Assembly: GCA_028686735.1 (NCBI GenBank) | Contig: JAQUBO010000016.1 | Coordinates: forward strand, 1 to 38,004 | DNA from: Bacteroidales bacterium | Lineage (GTDB): Bacteria; Bacteroidota; Bacteroidia; Bacteroidales; ML635J-15 | Direction: 5' to 3' | DNA: 38,004 bases | Part shown: positions 1-9,477 of the stretch, one piece after another | Position numbering within the stretch: the first letter of the stretch is position 1 | Layout of the letters: each line of letters starts with the position of its first letter | The notes under the pieces: model-generated | What the model saw: only the letters and a program-made list of their open reading frames with translations | What the model was told of the DNA's origin: nothing | Database searches by the model: none | Position numbers and translations under genes: made by a program

Positions 1-50
1 AGGAGCTCATGAACACCATTAAAATAATAAATTTTTGTGAATAAAGCCTT

Positions 51-96
51 GTCTTTGACGCTTTCTTACCTGTCTGCCGACAGGCAGGTCAAAGAC
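51..96. repeat. Imperfect inverted repeat/hairpin (gtctttgac ... acctgtctgccgacaggcaggtc ... gtcaaagac)
   Basis: 51-59 gtctttgac is the exact reverse complement of 88-96 gtcaaagac; the interior 68-89 ACCTGTCTGCCGACAGGCAGGT is itself near-palindromic. GC-rich for this genome. Confidence 0.6.
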
Positions 97-390
97 ACAA
101 AAAGCAGTAGTTTTCTTGCGGACACTATATAATAATATATACAATCATTCTTTGTCCTGCACTTATCACAGGTTGTTTTTAAGTGTATCATAGCTACTGA
201 TTTTGTAGCATTTTCTGTCATATTAATTTGCAGGTAATTTGCAGAAGGATTAACATTTTTGGCTTAAATTAGGCTATTTTAAGGGTAAAACATCAAAATG
301 GTAGTAGTGTATAAATAATTACTAAATTAAAGACAACTACCCACTTCCCTACAGCTCGCTAGGTACTAGTTATAGCAATAAATACATATA

Positions 391-423
391 CAAAAAAGCC
401 TGCAGTTAAGCAAGCTTTTTTTG
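391..423 (-). terminator. Probable terminator hairpin downstream of tRNA-Arg (possibly bidirectional)
   Basis: caaaaaagcctgc-agttaa-gcaagctttttttg: about 12 of 13 stem positions pair, with T-runs on both strands; directly 3' of the tRNA. Confidence 0.6.
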
Positions 424-497
424 TGAACTAGGAAGGAGTCGAACCCTCAACCTCCTGATCCGTAGTCAGGTGCTCTATCCAATTGAGCTACTAGTCC
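424..497 (-). tRNA. tRNA-Arg (anticodon ACG)
   Basis: Reverse complement GGACTAGTAGCTCAATTGGATAGAGCACCTGACTACGGATCAGGAGGTTGAGGGTTCGACTCCTTCCTAGTTC folds as a cloverleaf; acceptor GGACTAG/CTAGTTC, anticodon loop CTACGGA, T loop GGTTCGACTCC. Confidence 0.95.
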
Positions 498-510
498 ATT
501 TTTAGAATTG

Positions 511-542
511 CAAAGATAATATGTTTTGTCATTATTAACAAA
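511..542 (-). promoter_or_regulatory. Bacteroidetes-type promoter (TTTG-N20-TATCTTTG) for tRNA-Arg
   Basis: Plus strand CAAAGATA (511-518) and CAAA (539-542) are the reverse complement of the TAnnTTTG -7 and TTTG -33 elements, about 14 nt upstream of the tRNA 5' end. Confidence 0.5.
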
Positions 543-549
543 AAAAGTT

Positions 550-1851
550 TTATTTTTTTTCACCAAACAAATCATACTCATCATACGAAGTAATGATTAC
601 ATCACAAAATTCGCCTGCTACCAAGTCAACATCCGAAGTAAACACAACCTCCCCATCAACTTCTACAGAATCATATTGAGATCTACCGTGATACATGTCG
701 CCATCAAAGTCATCCACAATTACCCGTAGCGTTTGATTTAATTTTAATGAATTTAAAGATAAAGAAATCTCCCTTTGTCTTTCCATTAGAATATCCGCAC
801 GATGATTTTTCACTTCCTCCGAAATATTATCTGTATATTTTTTTGCAGCTGAGGTTCCCTCCTCTTCTGAATAAGTAAACACACCAAGTTTATCGAACTT
901 AAACTCTGAAATAAACTCTAAAAGCTCATTAAAATCTTCCTCTGTTTCAGTTGGATAACCTACCAACATTGTTGTTCTAAAAGTTGCATCAGGAAGTTTT
1001 TGACGCATTTTCGACAGCAATTCTAAAGTCTGTTTTTTAGTTGCTCCTCTTTTCATTTTTTTAAGAATATTATCCGAAATATGCTGTAAAGGAATATCTA
1101 TATAATTACAAACCTTCGGATTATTAGCAATAATATCCAACAAACTCTCAGGAAATAAAAAAGGGAAAAGATAATGAAGACGAATCCACTTGATATCTTT
1201 AATTTTAGAGAGCTCCTCTATTAGTTCTGGCAAATGCAGTTGCTTATCAATATCATATCCATAATAACTAATATCTTGAGCAATAATAATCAACTCTTTA
1301 ACACCCTTAGATGCTAGCACTTGTGCCTCCTCTAGGATATCTGATTTTGCTCTAGAAACATAATTCCCTTTAATTAAAGGAATAGCACAAAAACCACACT
1401 GCCGATTGCAACCTTCGGCAATTTTAAGATAAGCATAATGACCAGGTGAGTCAAGAATTCTATCGTATTTATGTTTTTTATCAAAATCGGCTTCAATAAG
1501 ATTTAACAGTTCGCTAACATCATAATTTCCACAAAAAACATCCACTTCAGGAATTTCTGCTTTAAGTTCGTTCATATAACGCTGTGCTAAACATCCAAAC
1601 ACAATTATTTTCTCCAACTTTCCACTGTTTTTAAGATTTACTAGTTGAAAAATCATATTAATTGATTCTTCTTTGGCATCATTAATGAAACCACATGTGT
1701 TAACAATAGCAATATTAAAATCTATTTCATCTAAATTATGAACCACTTCAAAACCAGCCATAGACGCTTGTACAGCGAATTGTTCAGAGTCAACAACATT
1801 TTTAGAGCATCCAAGTGTGATTATGTTAATTTTTTTTGCAACTTTAAGCAT
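550..1851 (-). CDS. rimO: Ribosomal protein S12 methylthiotransferase RimO
   Basis: INIITLGCSKNVVDSE N-terminus, radical SAM CNRQCGFCAIP, C-terminal TRAM-like segment. Start moved to MLKVAKK at 1851 from the ORF-track 1893. Confidence 0.93.
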   Translation of the reverse strand: MLKVAKKINIITLGCSKNVVDSEQFAVQASMAGFEVVHNLDEIDFNIAIVNTCGFINDAKEESINMIFQLVNLKNSGKLEKIIVFGCLAQRYMNELKAEIPEVDVFCGNYDVSELLNLIEADFDKKHKYDRILDSPGHYAYLKIAEGCNRQCGFCAIPLIKGNYVSRAKSDILEEAQVLASKGVKELIIIAQDISYYGYDIDKQLHLPELIEELSKIKDIKWIRLHYLFPFLFPESLLDIIANNPKVCNYIDIPLQHISDNILKKMKRGATKKQTLELLSKMRQKLPDATFRTTMLVGYPTETEEDFNELLEFISEFKFDKLGVFTYSEEEGTSAAKKYTDNISEEVKNHRADILMERQREISLSLNSLKLNQTLRVIVDDFDGDMYHGRSQYDSVEVDGEVVFTSDVDLVAGEFCDVIITSYDEYDLFGEKK

Positions 1852-1884
1852 TATTTTAATTTTAAGATTACAAAGATAGTTTCT

Positions 1885-2967
1885 ATGAAACAATTATTAT
1901 TATTATTTGCATTTAGTTTATCAGCATTAGTTCTAAACGCACAGTATTACAGGCTTCCGCAATGGACCGAAGACCTTCCATACTCTTTTGGTAAAAACGA
2001 AATATATGCAATTGGTTGTTCAGATCCCCGAATGACTGATACAATACTTGCCAAAAAAATTGCCGAACATCGTGCTATTACAATGGCTATTATATTTAAT
2101 AATGCTAAAGTTTTTTACGCTTCTGACTATTTTGAGAAAAAAAATGAAGAATACCGCTGGTTTATTATGAAAGAAAACATCGAAGAACTTGGCAAAATAG
2201 AAGCATCAGGATGGGTAGGCAAATCAAATTATGAAATTATAGAATCATATACAAATAAAAATGGAGAAGCAATAATAATGATTAAATATAATCCGCAAAA
2301 TTCAAAAAAACCAAACTTCTTTGTTAGCGGAGAATATTATCGACAAGATTTTGAGTTAAGTAATACTAGAGCTCATGAGTCAATTAGAAACATACAAATC
2401 AAAACTCAATGGAAACAAAAAGAACGAAAAGACACACTTAAAACCTTTTTCCAAATGTCAAATTACAATAATGATATTACCACGGAGATACTCTATGACA
2501 ATAATAAAATAAGTACTCCAGGCTACTTTTATCACTATGAACCCAACATCCCAAACACTTTTAATATCATAAACTATAACACCTCTGTCAAATTATTAAA
2601 AGGACTATGGGTAGCTTATATCGATTCGTTTATGCAAAGCATTCTAAAAATCTCTAAAAACTACAGTTCGACAATGGAAACGGTGCAAGATGGATATAAA
2701 GTTAATAGAAACGATGGTATAACAGAAACCACACAAGAAAGTTTAGCACGTAGCGTATGCAAAAATACTCTTAGTTTTGTTTATGGAGGTATGGGAATAA
2801 ACAATAATTCCTTATTACCTCGCATATACCTGCTGGGGGAACGTGCACCTTATACAAGTTTTAAGCAAATTGAACAAGAAAAAACAGATAGCATAGAACA
2901 CACTAAAACTAAGCAATGCTGGTTTAAACGATTATTTACACGCAAAAACAAAAAAAAGAAAGATTAA
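1885..2967 (+). CDS. Secreted LPP20-like lipoprotein-family hypothetical protein
   Basis: Signal-peptide-like MKQLLLLFAFSLSALVLNAQ; long ORF. Start moved to 1885 because the ORF-track N-terminus is antisense to rimO. Confidence 0.65.
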   Translation: MKQLLLLFAFSLSALVLNAQYYRLPQWTEDLPYSFGKNEIYAIGCSDPRMTDTILAKKIAEHRAITMAIIFNNAKVFYASDYFEKKNEEYRWFIMKENIEELGKIEASGWVGKSNYEIIESYTNKNGEAIIMIKYNPQNSKKPNFFVSGEYYRQDFELSNTRAHESIRNIQIKTQWKQKERKDTLKTFFQMSNYNNDITTEILYDNNKISTPGYFYHYEPNIPNTFNIINYNTSVKLLKGLWVAYIDSFMQSILKISKNYSSTMETVQDGYKVNRNDGITETTQESLARSVCKNTLSFVYGGMGINNNSLLPRIYLLGERAPYTSFKQIEQEKTDSIEHTKTKQCWFKRLFTRKNKKKKD

Positions 2968-2976
2968 AGTAAGATT

Positions 2977-3432
2977 ATGGAAAAAAAAGAAGGAAAATAC
3001 TTACGAATTATAAGCCAAATTCATGAATTAACAATGCCAGTAAAAAATCCTGAAAGTCGAATGGCTACGATATGTGCAGTTTTACATTATAAATTTCCAC
3101 AATTTTTTTGGACTGGTTTTTATTTTTTAAGCCCTAAAAATGAACTCGAAGTTACTACTTATCAAGGACCACTTGCTTGCCTTAGATTAAAAAAGAACAC
3201 TGGAGTATGCTGGGCAAGTATTAACGAACAAAACACCATCATTGTTTCTGATGTTCATAATTTTGATGGGCATATTGCCTGTAACCCACTTAGTAAATCC
3301 GAAATCGTAATCCCCATTTTTCGAGATAATAAAGTTATTGGTGTTTTAGATATTGACAGTGATAAAATTAATGCTTTTGACTCTATTGACTCTAAATATC
3401 TTAATAAAATTGTTGATATGATATATTGCTAA
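2977..3432 (+). CDS. GAF-domain protein, free methionine-(R)-sulfoxide reductase-like
   Basis: YQGPLACLRL...GVCW...DVHNFDGHIACNPLSKSEIVIP: all three cysteine contexts of the fRMsr family are present. Confidence 0.88.
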   Translation: MEKKEGKYLRIISQIHELTMPVKNPESRMATICAVLHYKFPQFFWTGFYFLSPKNELEVTTYQGPLACLRLKKNTGVCWASINEQNTIIVSDVHNFDGHIACNPLSKSEIVIPIFRDNKVIGVLDIDSDKINAFDSIDSKYLNKIVDMIYC

Positions 3433-3433
3433 A

Positions 3434-3575
3434 TAGTGTTAATATATAACGACCAGTTTCTGCATTTCTCCGCAGGCTAGCAAATCAATGTATCACGTTA
3501 GATTTACATTGATTAGTCTTGAAAGTAATCATTATATCTCAAACACATGGTTTTATTACCAAAGACTAACTAGAC
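3434..3575. repeat. Copy A of a diverged intergenic repeat (partner at 16271-16410)
   Basis: tagtgt...tttctgcatttctccgcaggctagcaaatcaatgtatcacgttag...cattatatct...ttttattaccaaagact aligns without large gaps to 16271-16410; contains perfect inverted repeat aatcaatgta/tacattgatt. Confidence 0.6.
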
Positions 3576-3658
3576 ATAAAAATATATTAGCTTGTGATGT
3601 ACTTAAAACCAATTATAAGATATTACAATATTAGCATTATTATTGGTAAAATTTAGTA

Positions 3659-4003
3659 CTACTCATTAATCTCGTTTTCATCTGAATCGTTTTCTTCATT
3701 TAGTAGAGCAGCCTCTTTTCGTTCCTGTTCTACTCTTTCAAAATAATCAGGTTTCTCTTTTTTTACAAAATCAACTACTTCAAGATAGCCATCCATAAAC
3801 TTTTCAAAATCCTCCTTATAAAGAAAAATTTTATGTTTCTCAAAACGTGAATTACCATCTTTGTCAAAAACTTTCTTACTTTCCGTAAGAGTCAAATAAT
3901 AGTCGCCTTGACGAGTTTCTTTAACATCAAAAAAATAGGTTCTTTTTCCTGCTCTAACCGCAACTGAATAAATTTCTTCTCTCCTTCTATCAGTACCTTC
4001 CAT
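3659..4003 (-). CDS. DUF3276 / PUR-family DNA/RNA-binding protein
   Basis: EEIYSVAVRAGKRTYFFDVKETRQGDYYLTLTESKK is typical of the Bacteroidetes PUR-like family. Confidence 0.88.
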   Translation of the reverse strand: MEGTDRRREEIYSVAVRAGKRTYFFDVKETRQGDYYLTLTESKKVFDKDGNSRFEKHKIFLYKEDFEKFMDGYLEVVDFVKKEKPDYFERVEQERKEAALLNEENDSDENEINE

Positions 4004-4150
4004 ACAATGGTTTTTATAGTTTAAGACAAATTTAGATAAAATTTTTCAGATATAGCTCATCTTTAACAGAATATTTTATAATTATTAGTGTTTTAATCGA
4101 ATAAAAAAGAATTTATATTACTTTTGCAGCAACATAAAAAGTACTTAGAC

Positions 4151-5104
4151 ATGGTTAGCCGAAGATTAGTTAGAATAAAGGCAATGCAAACATATTATGC
4201 ATTTTTACAAGATAGTGGAGATGTTTCTGCGGAAAGAATTTGGCAACAATTAAAATTCAACATTGAGCAATCACATGAACTTTATGTTTATTTACATTGT
4301 TTATTACTTGCCGTTTGCGACTTTGCTGAAGAACGCATAGAATTAAACAGAAAAAAACAACTCGCCTCAACAGATGACTTAAATCCTAATCTAAAATTCA
4401 TTAACAATAGAGTTCTTAATGCAATTAGAAATAACACTATAATAAGCGAAAAATACAGTAATATTGATTTTAATTGGTCAGATTACCCTGCGTTTATTAG
4501 ATCAATTTGGACTCAAATTTCAGGCTCTGAATATTATAATAATTATATGGCATCTGAGAGTAATTCTCTAAATGAAGACATCAAAATTATAGATAAAATA
4601 ATTTCTAAAACACTTACCAATAACCCTGAGCTTGACGACATATTAGAAGAAAAAAGCATTTTTTGGAATGATGATTTAGAATTTCTATTAAGCAATATTA
4701 TACAAGGGATAAAAAAACTCAAAACATCAGACAACACCACCAATAAATATTCAATCAAAGATGTTTTTAGAGATATAGATGATGAGAAATTTGCAAAAAA
4801 ACTTATCATAAAAACAGCCTTACACAAAAACAGTTACGATAAAAGCATATTAGAAAACCTAAAAAAATGGGAGTTAGAACGTATAGCCTTTATAGACAGA
4901 GTTATATTACATTTAGCTCTATGTGAGATTAACGAATTTCCCGACATGCCAGTTAAAGTAACTATCAATGAGTATCTTGAGATTGCAAAACATTATAGTA
5001 CTGAAAAAAGCAACCTATTTATTAACGGAATTCTAGACAAAATATACAACCAACTTAAAGACCAAAACCTCCTTAATAAAAAAGGCTTAGGTTTAGTAGA
5101 ATAA
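4151..5104 (+). CDS. nusB: Transcription antitermination factor NusB
   Basis: MVSRRLVRIKAMQTYYA and C-terminal ELERIAFIDRVILHLALCEI...VTINEYLEIAKHYSTEKSNLFINGILDKI. Start at 4151 from homology to the typical N-terminus. Confidence 0.92.
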   Translation: MVSRRLVRIKAMQTYYAFLQDSGDVSAERIWQQLKFNIEQSHELYVYLHCLLLAVCDFAEERIELNRKKQLASTDDLNPNLKFINNRVLNAIRNNTIISEKYSNIDFNWSDYPAFIRSIWTQISGSEYYNNYMASESNSLNEDIKIIDKIISKTLTNNPELDDILEEKSIFWNDDLEFLLSNIIQGIKKLKTSDNTTNKYSIKDVFRDIDDEKFAKKLIIKTALHKNSYDKSILENLKKWELERIAFIDRVILHLALCEINEFPDMPVKVTINEYLEIAKHYSTEKSNLFINGILDKIYNQLKDQNLLNKKGLGLVE

Positions 5105-5334
5105 AAACAGACCTATCAACACTCTAAAACACGTAGATTGGCTATTCAAAAGTGAAAATGAGTACAATTATTTTCCACAATACAGATGATTAATATAGTT
5201 TTTCACTTATCACAGTCAAAATTAGACCTCTTAACAAACATTAACATACTTTTAATATTAAGATAACGAAAAACATCTTTTTACTAAAGAAAAATACTAT
5301 ATTTGCACACTTATTGAATTAAATTAGTGAATTT

Positions 5335-5787
5335 ATGAAAAATATTGTAATTTTATTAGGCTTAATCATTGCATTGACTGTAGGTTCATGTAAAGATAGC
5401 AAAAATAAAACAGGCGGGGATTACAATATCGACAACCCTGCAAATGCAGATAATCCAAATGCAGAAAAAGACGGATTGCCAACAATCAGTTTTGAGGAAA
5501 CAGAGTTTAATTTTGGAACTGTTATTCAAGGTGAGAAAGTAATTCATAATTTTATTTTCACTAACACAGGCAAAGGAAATTTAATTATTTCAAACGTTAA
5601 AGCATCGTGTGGTTGTACAGTACCAAAATGGACAAAAGAGCCCATCAGACCTGGGCAAAAAGGAAATATTGAAATTAAATTTGACAGCTCGAACCGTGAT
5701 GGCAAACAAACAAAAACTGCAAAAGTTTATTCAAATACCAGTCCTAACGTAACCGAGCTAATTGTAAGGTGCGAAATTATTAACTAA
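5335..5787 (+). CDS. DUF1573 lipoprotein
   Basis: Lipobox-like TVGSC; FEETEFNFGTVIQGEKVIHNFIFTNTGKGNLIISNVKASCGCTVPKW. Confidence 0.9.
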   Translation: MKNIVILLGLIIALTVGSCKDSKNKTGGDYNIDNPANADNPNAEKDGLPTISFEETEFNFGTVIQGEKVIHNFIFTNTGKGNLIISNVKASCGCTVPKWTKEPIRPGQKGNIEIKFDSSNRDGKQTKTAKVYSNTSPNVTELIVRCEIIN

Positions 5788-5810
5788 ATTTTAAATATAA
5801 AACACAAGTT

Positions 5811-6128
5811 ATGGATCAATTATTTTTAATGGCTCAACAAGAAGGACAAAGTCCTTACAGTTCAATTATTTTTTTAGTACTAATTGTAGCTGTTTTTTAC
5901 TTTTTTATGATAAGACCTCAAATGAAAAGACAAAAAGAAGCTAAGCAGTTTCGCGAAGGTCTTAAAAAAGGGGATAAAATTATTACAGCAGGTGGAATTT
6001 ACGGTAAAATTGTAGAAATACAAGACAATCATGCATTTGTTGAGATTGACACAAACGTAAAAATAAAAGTAGATAAAGCTTCTCTAGTTGCAAGTCCAGC
6101 TGATATTCAAAATCAACCTACAAAATAA
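5811..6128 (+). CDS. yajC: Preprotein translocase subunit YajC
   Basis: FYFFMIRPQMKRQKEAKQFREGLKKGDKIITAGGIYGKI. Confidence 0.95.
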   Translation: MDQLFLMAQQEGQSPYSSIIFLVLIVAVFYFFMIRPQMKRQKEAKQFREGLKKGDKIITAGGIYGKIVEIQDNHAFVEIDTNVKIKVDKASLVASPADIQNQPTK

Positions 6129-6145
6129 TTTTCAGCTAAACGTAG

Positions 6146-7162
6146 ATGAGTGATACTCAAAAATCTAAGAATAATATTATTCGGTTTTTAAAAAAGAATT
6201 TGCGAAACCGAAACATACTAGTATTTTTAGTTTTTTTTATAATAGCTGCTTTTTTATGGTTTTTAAACGCCATCAATAAAGAATATACAACAGACTTATC
6301 TTTGCCCTATAAAATTGAAAATCTTCCGCAAAACATGAGTTTAGCCGAAGATACTGATGATGAGTTACTAATAAATTTATCAGGACACGGATATAATTTA
6401 TTACGTGAGGAAATTGAGAGAATTAAATTACCATTAATAATTGACATTAAAAGTAAAAAATCTCCAATAAAAATTTATAACAATCCAAACAATAGCACTC
6501 AGTCATTTATTTTAACAAAAGATCTGTATAAACGTGTTAAGAAAAGATTTGGAGATAATATTCATCTCGTTAAAATTAGTCCTGACACACTGTTTTTAAG
6601 TGTTACACAAACATATTCTAAAAAACTAAAAGTTACTCCAAAAATAACTTATGCAATTGAAAAAGACTATATCATAAATGGAGATATTGTTACAAAACCA
6701 GACTCAATTACTGTTTACGGAGACAAAAGCATTATTGATACACTAAATGCTATTTATACAGAATCTACGCAGTTAGGAACAATTGGCAAATACAAGATTC
6801 ATCAACTTAATATTAAACCTATTAACAATATACGATATTCAAAAACTAGAGTACTTATAGACATTCCTTTGGAAAAATACACAGAAACCTATCTTAGAAT
6901 ACCTGTGCAAGCAATTAATTGTCCTGATAACCTAAAAATAAGACTTCTACCTTCGACAGTTGATGTTTCTTTCAAAGTGCCTCTTAGTATTTACGAAGAA
7001 ATTACTATTAATGACTTTACAGCAATTGTTGATTTTAATGATATTCAAAACCAAGAAGCTGAAGTAAAAGTAAACTGCGCAAAACCTGAGTTAATTATTA
7101 CTGCGGTAAGTCCTATCAGTGTAAAAACCTTGCCCACACAAACCGAAAATACAAATGATTAA
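6146..7162 (+). CDS. YbbR-like domain protein
   Basis: N-terminal TM segment FLVFFIIAAFLWFLNAINKEY and repeated YbbR-like beta segments; conserved position between yajC and coaE. Confidence 0.85.
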   Translation: MSDTQKSKNNIIRFLKKNLRNRNILVFLVFFIIAAFLWFLNAINKEYTTDLSLPYKIENLPQNMSLAEDTDDELLINLSGHGYNLLREEIERIKLPLIIDIKSKKSPIKIYNNPNNSTQSFILTKDLYKRVKKRFGDNIHLVKISPDTLFLSVTQTYSKKLKVTPKITYAIEKDYIINGDIVTKPDSITVYGDKSIIDTLNAIYTESTQLGTIGKYKIHQLNIKPINNIRYSKTRVLIDIPLEKYTETYLRIPVQAINCPDNLKIRLLPSTVDVSFKVPLSIYEEITINDFTAIVDFNDIQNQEAEVKVNCAKPELIITAVSPISVKTLPTQTENTND

Positions 7163-7739
7163 AACAGGAATAACTGGCATAATTGGTTCAGGAAAATCTG
7201 TTGTTAGTTCTGTTTTCCAAATAATGGGAATACCAGTTTATAATGCTGATGACCAAGCTAAAATAATAATGAATACCAATAAAGATGTTCAAAATGAAAT
7301 AATTATAAACTTTGGATCTAATGCATTTAAAAACGACAAACTTAATAAACAATATATTGCCTCTCAAATTTTTAATGACAATAAAAAAAGAAAATTAATA
7401 AACTCCATTGTTCATCCTGCAGTAAAAAATAATTTTATCAAATGGACCGCACAACAAACAACTAGGATTTGTGCGATAGAATCGGCATTAATATATGAGT
7501 CCCAATTTGATAAGATCCTTGATGCTATTATTATGGTTATTAGTCCGCAAGAAGTTTTAATCGACAGAATTTGCAAAAGAGATAATATTGAGACAGAAGA
7601 GGCCGTTAAAAGAATAAACTCCCAAAATTTTTACAATAATACAGACATCAAACCTGATTATTATTTATATAATGATGATGAACACTCAATAATTTTACAA
7701 AGTATAGAAATAATAAGAAACATTCAAGATAAATGGTAA
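7155..7739 (+). CDS. coaE: Dephospho-CoA kinase
   Basis: [22 protein letters not shown]-loop; [14 protein letters not shown]. Confidence 0.93.
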   Translation: MIKTGITGIIGSGKSVVSSVFQIMGIPVYNADDQAKIIMNTNKDVQNEIIINFGSNAFKNDKLNKQYIASQIFNDNKKRKLINSIVHPAVKNNFIKWTAQQTTRICAIESALIYESQFDKILDAIIMVISPQEVLIDRICKRDNIETEEAVKRINSQNFYNNTDIKPDYYLYNDDEHSIILQSIEIIRNIQDKW

Positions 7740-8458
7740 AACTTGGCAAATGGATAGGCGGAGGCCTAGGTTGGGCTTTTGGAGGACCAATTGGTGCACT
7801 TTTTGGTTTTTTTATAGGCTCATTTTTTGATAATGCTAGAATAAGGACTTCGGCACTAAAGGCTGGAGGTCAAACTCAAAGAGGCGATTTTATGCTCACT
7901 TTTTTGGTGCTTTCAGCAGCAATAATGAAAGCCGACCGAGTTGTAAAAAAAAGTGAACTCGAATTTGTAAAAAGATTTTTGCTCTCAAATTTCTCGGAGG
8001 TTGAAACTAAAAAAGCCTTACAAATACTCAAAGACTTATTAGAAAAAGATATTCCACTTGATGATGTTTGTCAACAAGTACGCAGGAATATGAGCAATCC
8101 ATTAAAATTGCAAATATTACATTATTTGTTTGGTATTTCTGCTGCCGATGGCGTGGTGCACAAAGACGAAATAAATCTCATCGAACAAATCGCTAGAAAA
8201 ATTGGATTAACGCAACACGAATATAAATCGGTAATGTCAATGTTTGTTCCAGAAACAGACTCTTCGTACGAAATTCTTGGAATAGATAAAAATGCTACTA
8301 ATGATGATATCAAAAAAGCATATCGGAGTATGGCAATAAAGCATCACCCAGACAAAGTCGCATCAATGGGGAAAGACATAGAAAATGCTGCAAAAAAGAA
8401 ATTCCAGGCTATAAACGAGGCTTATAATAAAATAAAAACTGAACGAGGGATTAAATAA
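7733..8458 (+). CDS. TerB-like/DnaJ-domain co-chaperone (DjlA-like)
   Basis: Glycine-rich N-terminal membrane segment, TerB-like middle, C-terminal [32 protein letters not shown]-domain with HPD. Confidence 0.9.
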   Translation: MVKLGKWIGGGLGWAFGGPIGALFGFFIGSFFDNARIRTSALKAGGQTQRGDFMLTFLVLSAAIMKADRVVKKSELEFVKRFLLSNFSEVETKKALQILKDLLEKDIPLDDVCQQVRRNMSNPLKLQILHYLFGISAADGVVHKDEINLIEQIARKIGLTQHEYKSVMSMFVPETDSSYEILGIDKNATNDDIKKAYRSMAIKHHPDKVASMGKDIENAAKKKFQAINEAYNKIKTERGIK

Positions 8459-8507
8459 AATAATACCGATTTTATTTTCTAATATTAGAATTCGTTTCAA
8501 TTGTTTT

Positions 8508-8672
8508 TAGTTCATACCACAATTAAGCCCACCAACTCCCATAATAATATTTTTTCCATTAATAATACATAGCAGAAAAAATACCAAGTTTGCCTATAGT
8601 TTCATTAGCTTCTTTTAAAATCGCCAGTTTTTGCTCATTTGTAAATTTTGTTTCCTTTATAACGACAAACTT
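8508..8672 (-). pseudogene. Degraded IS3-type transposase OrfA remnant
   Basis: Minus-strand translation KFVVIKETKFTNEQKLAILKEANETIGKLGIFSAMYY*WKKYY..., then after a frameshift MGVGGLNCGMN*, resembling the HTH OrfA pattern (KFTxEQKLAILKEA...GIxxATYYxWKKKYxxMGxxGL). Interrupted by stop and frameshift. Confidence 0.55.
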
Positions 8673-8847
8673 AATTATATTTTTTAAACTATAATCTTGT
8701 CTGATTATTTAAGGGGCTAAAACACATGTTATATAAACTCTAAATCACAAAGCAAAATCTATTTACTATCAAACCGCTGATTACCAGCAGCTTAAAACAC
8801 ACATACTTAATATGGCATTAAATTTGATAATTTTGCATCAAATATTA

Positions 8848-8877
8848 TTTGATATTAGAATTCAAATACTACATTTG
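8848..8877 (+). promoter_or_regulatory. Bacteroidetes-type promoter (TTTG-N18-TACATTTG)
   Basis: TTTG 8848-8851 and TACATTTG 8870-8877, about 21 nt before the ATG at 8899. Confidence 0.5.
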
Positions 8878-8898
8878 TAAAAATAAAATTTTTAAATT

Positions 8899-9369
8899 AT
8901 GTTTTTAGACGGAATATTAGCAATAGCGGAACAACAGGGACTTTTTAAATTAGTTTCTAAAGGAAAAAATAACGTAATTGTAGAATCTATGACTACTGGT
9001 AAACGCATGCCAGCATTTGCAACATCACGCATTAGCACTCTTGAAGACGTTGCGATTTACACTTCAGATGAAGATGTCCCATTATCAAAAATATTTGTAA
9101 GTATCTTTGAAAAATTTGAAGGCGAAAAGGTACTTCAAAACAAACCAACAAGTAAAGATTACAAAGAATTTATGGAGACAGTACTTCCTGATTTTGATAA
9201 AGACAGAGTTTATGTTTCTGACATTAAAAAAGTGGTAAACTGGTATAATGCACTTATCGACTTTAAAATAATCACAGCAGAAAGCATTAAACAAGATTTG
9301 GAAGAAGAAACAAAACAAGAAACAGAAGAAACAAAAGAACCAAAAGAAGATAATACCGAAAAAGTATAA
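8899..9369 (+). CDS. DUF5606 domain-containing protein
   Basis: DGILAIAEQQGLFKLVSKGKNNVIVESMTTGKRMPAFATSRISTLEDVAIYT. Confidence 0.85.
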   Translation: MFLDGILAIAEQQGLFKLVSKGKNNVIVESMTTGKRMPAFATSRISTLEDVAIYTSDEDVPLSKIFVSIFEKFEGEKVLQNKPTSKDYKEFMETVLPDFDKDRVYVSDIKKVVNWYNALIDFKIITAESIKQDLEEETKQETEETKEPKEDNTEKV

Positions 9370-9477
9370 ATCGGTTTATAATCCATGTTAATATTGCTGT
9401 GAAAAATAAGGCTTTTCATACAAATATTTTTGTATAATTTTGCGTATCTGATAACTTTTTACAGTTTACAGAAAATC

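Noticed and set aside
526-729. 67-aa plus-strand ORF
   Set aside because: Antisense to the conserved rimO coding sequence; no recognisable domain.
9431-9440. TAnnTTTG-like element (taattttg) between DUF5606 and xdhB 3' ends
   Set aside because: No plus-strand gene follows and the match is short in AT-rich DNA; not enough for an ncRNA call.
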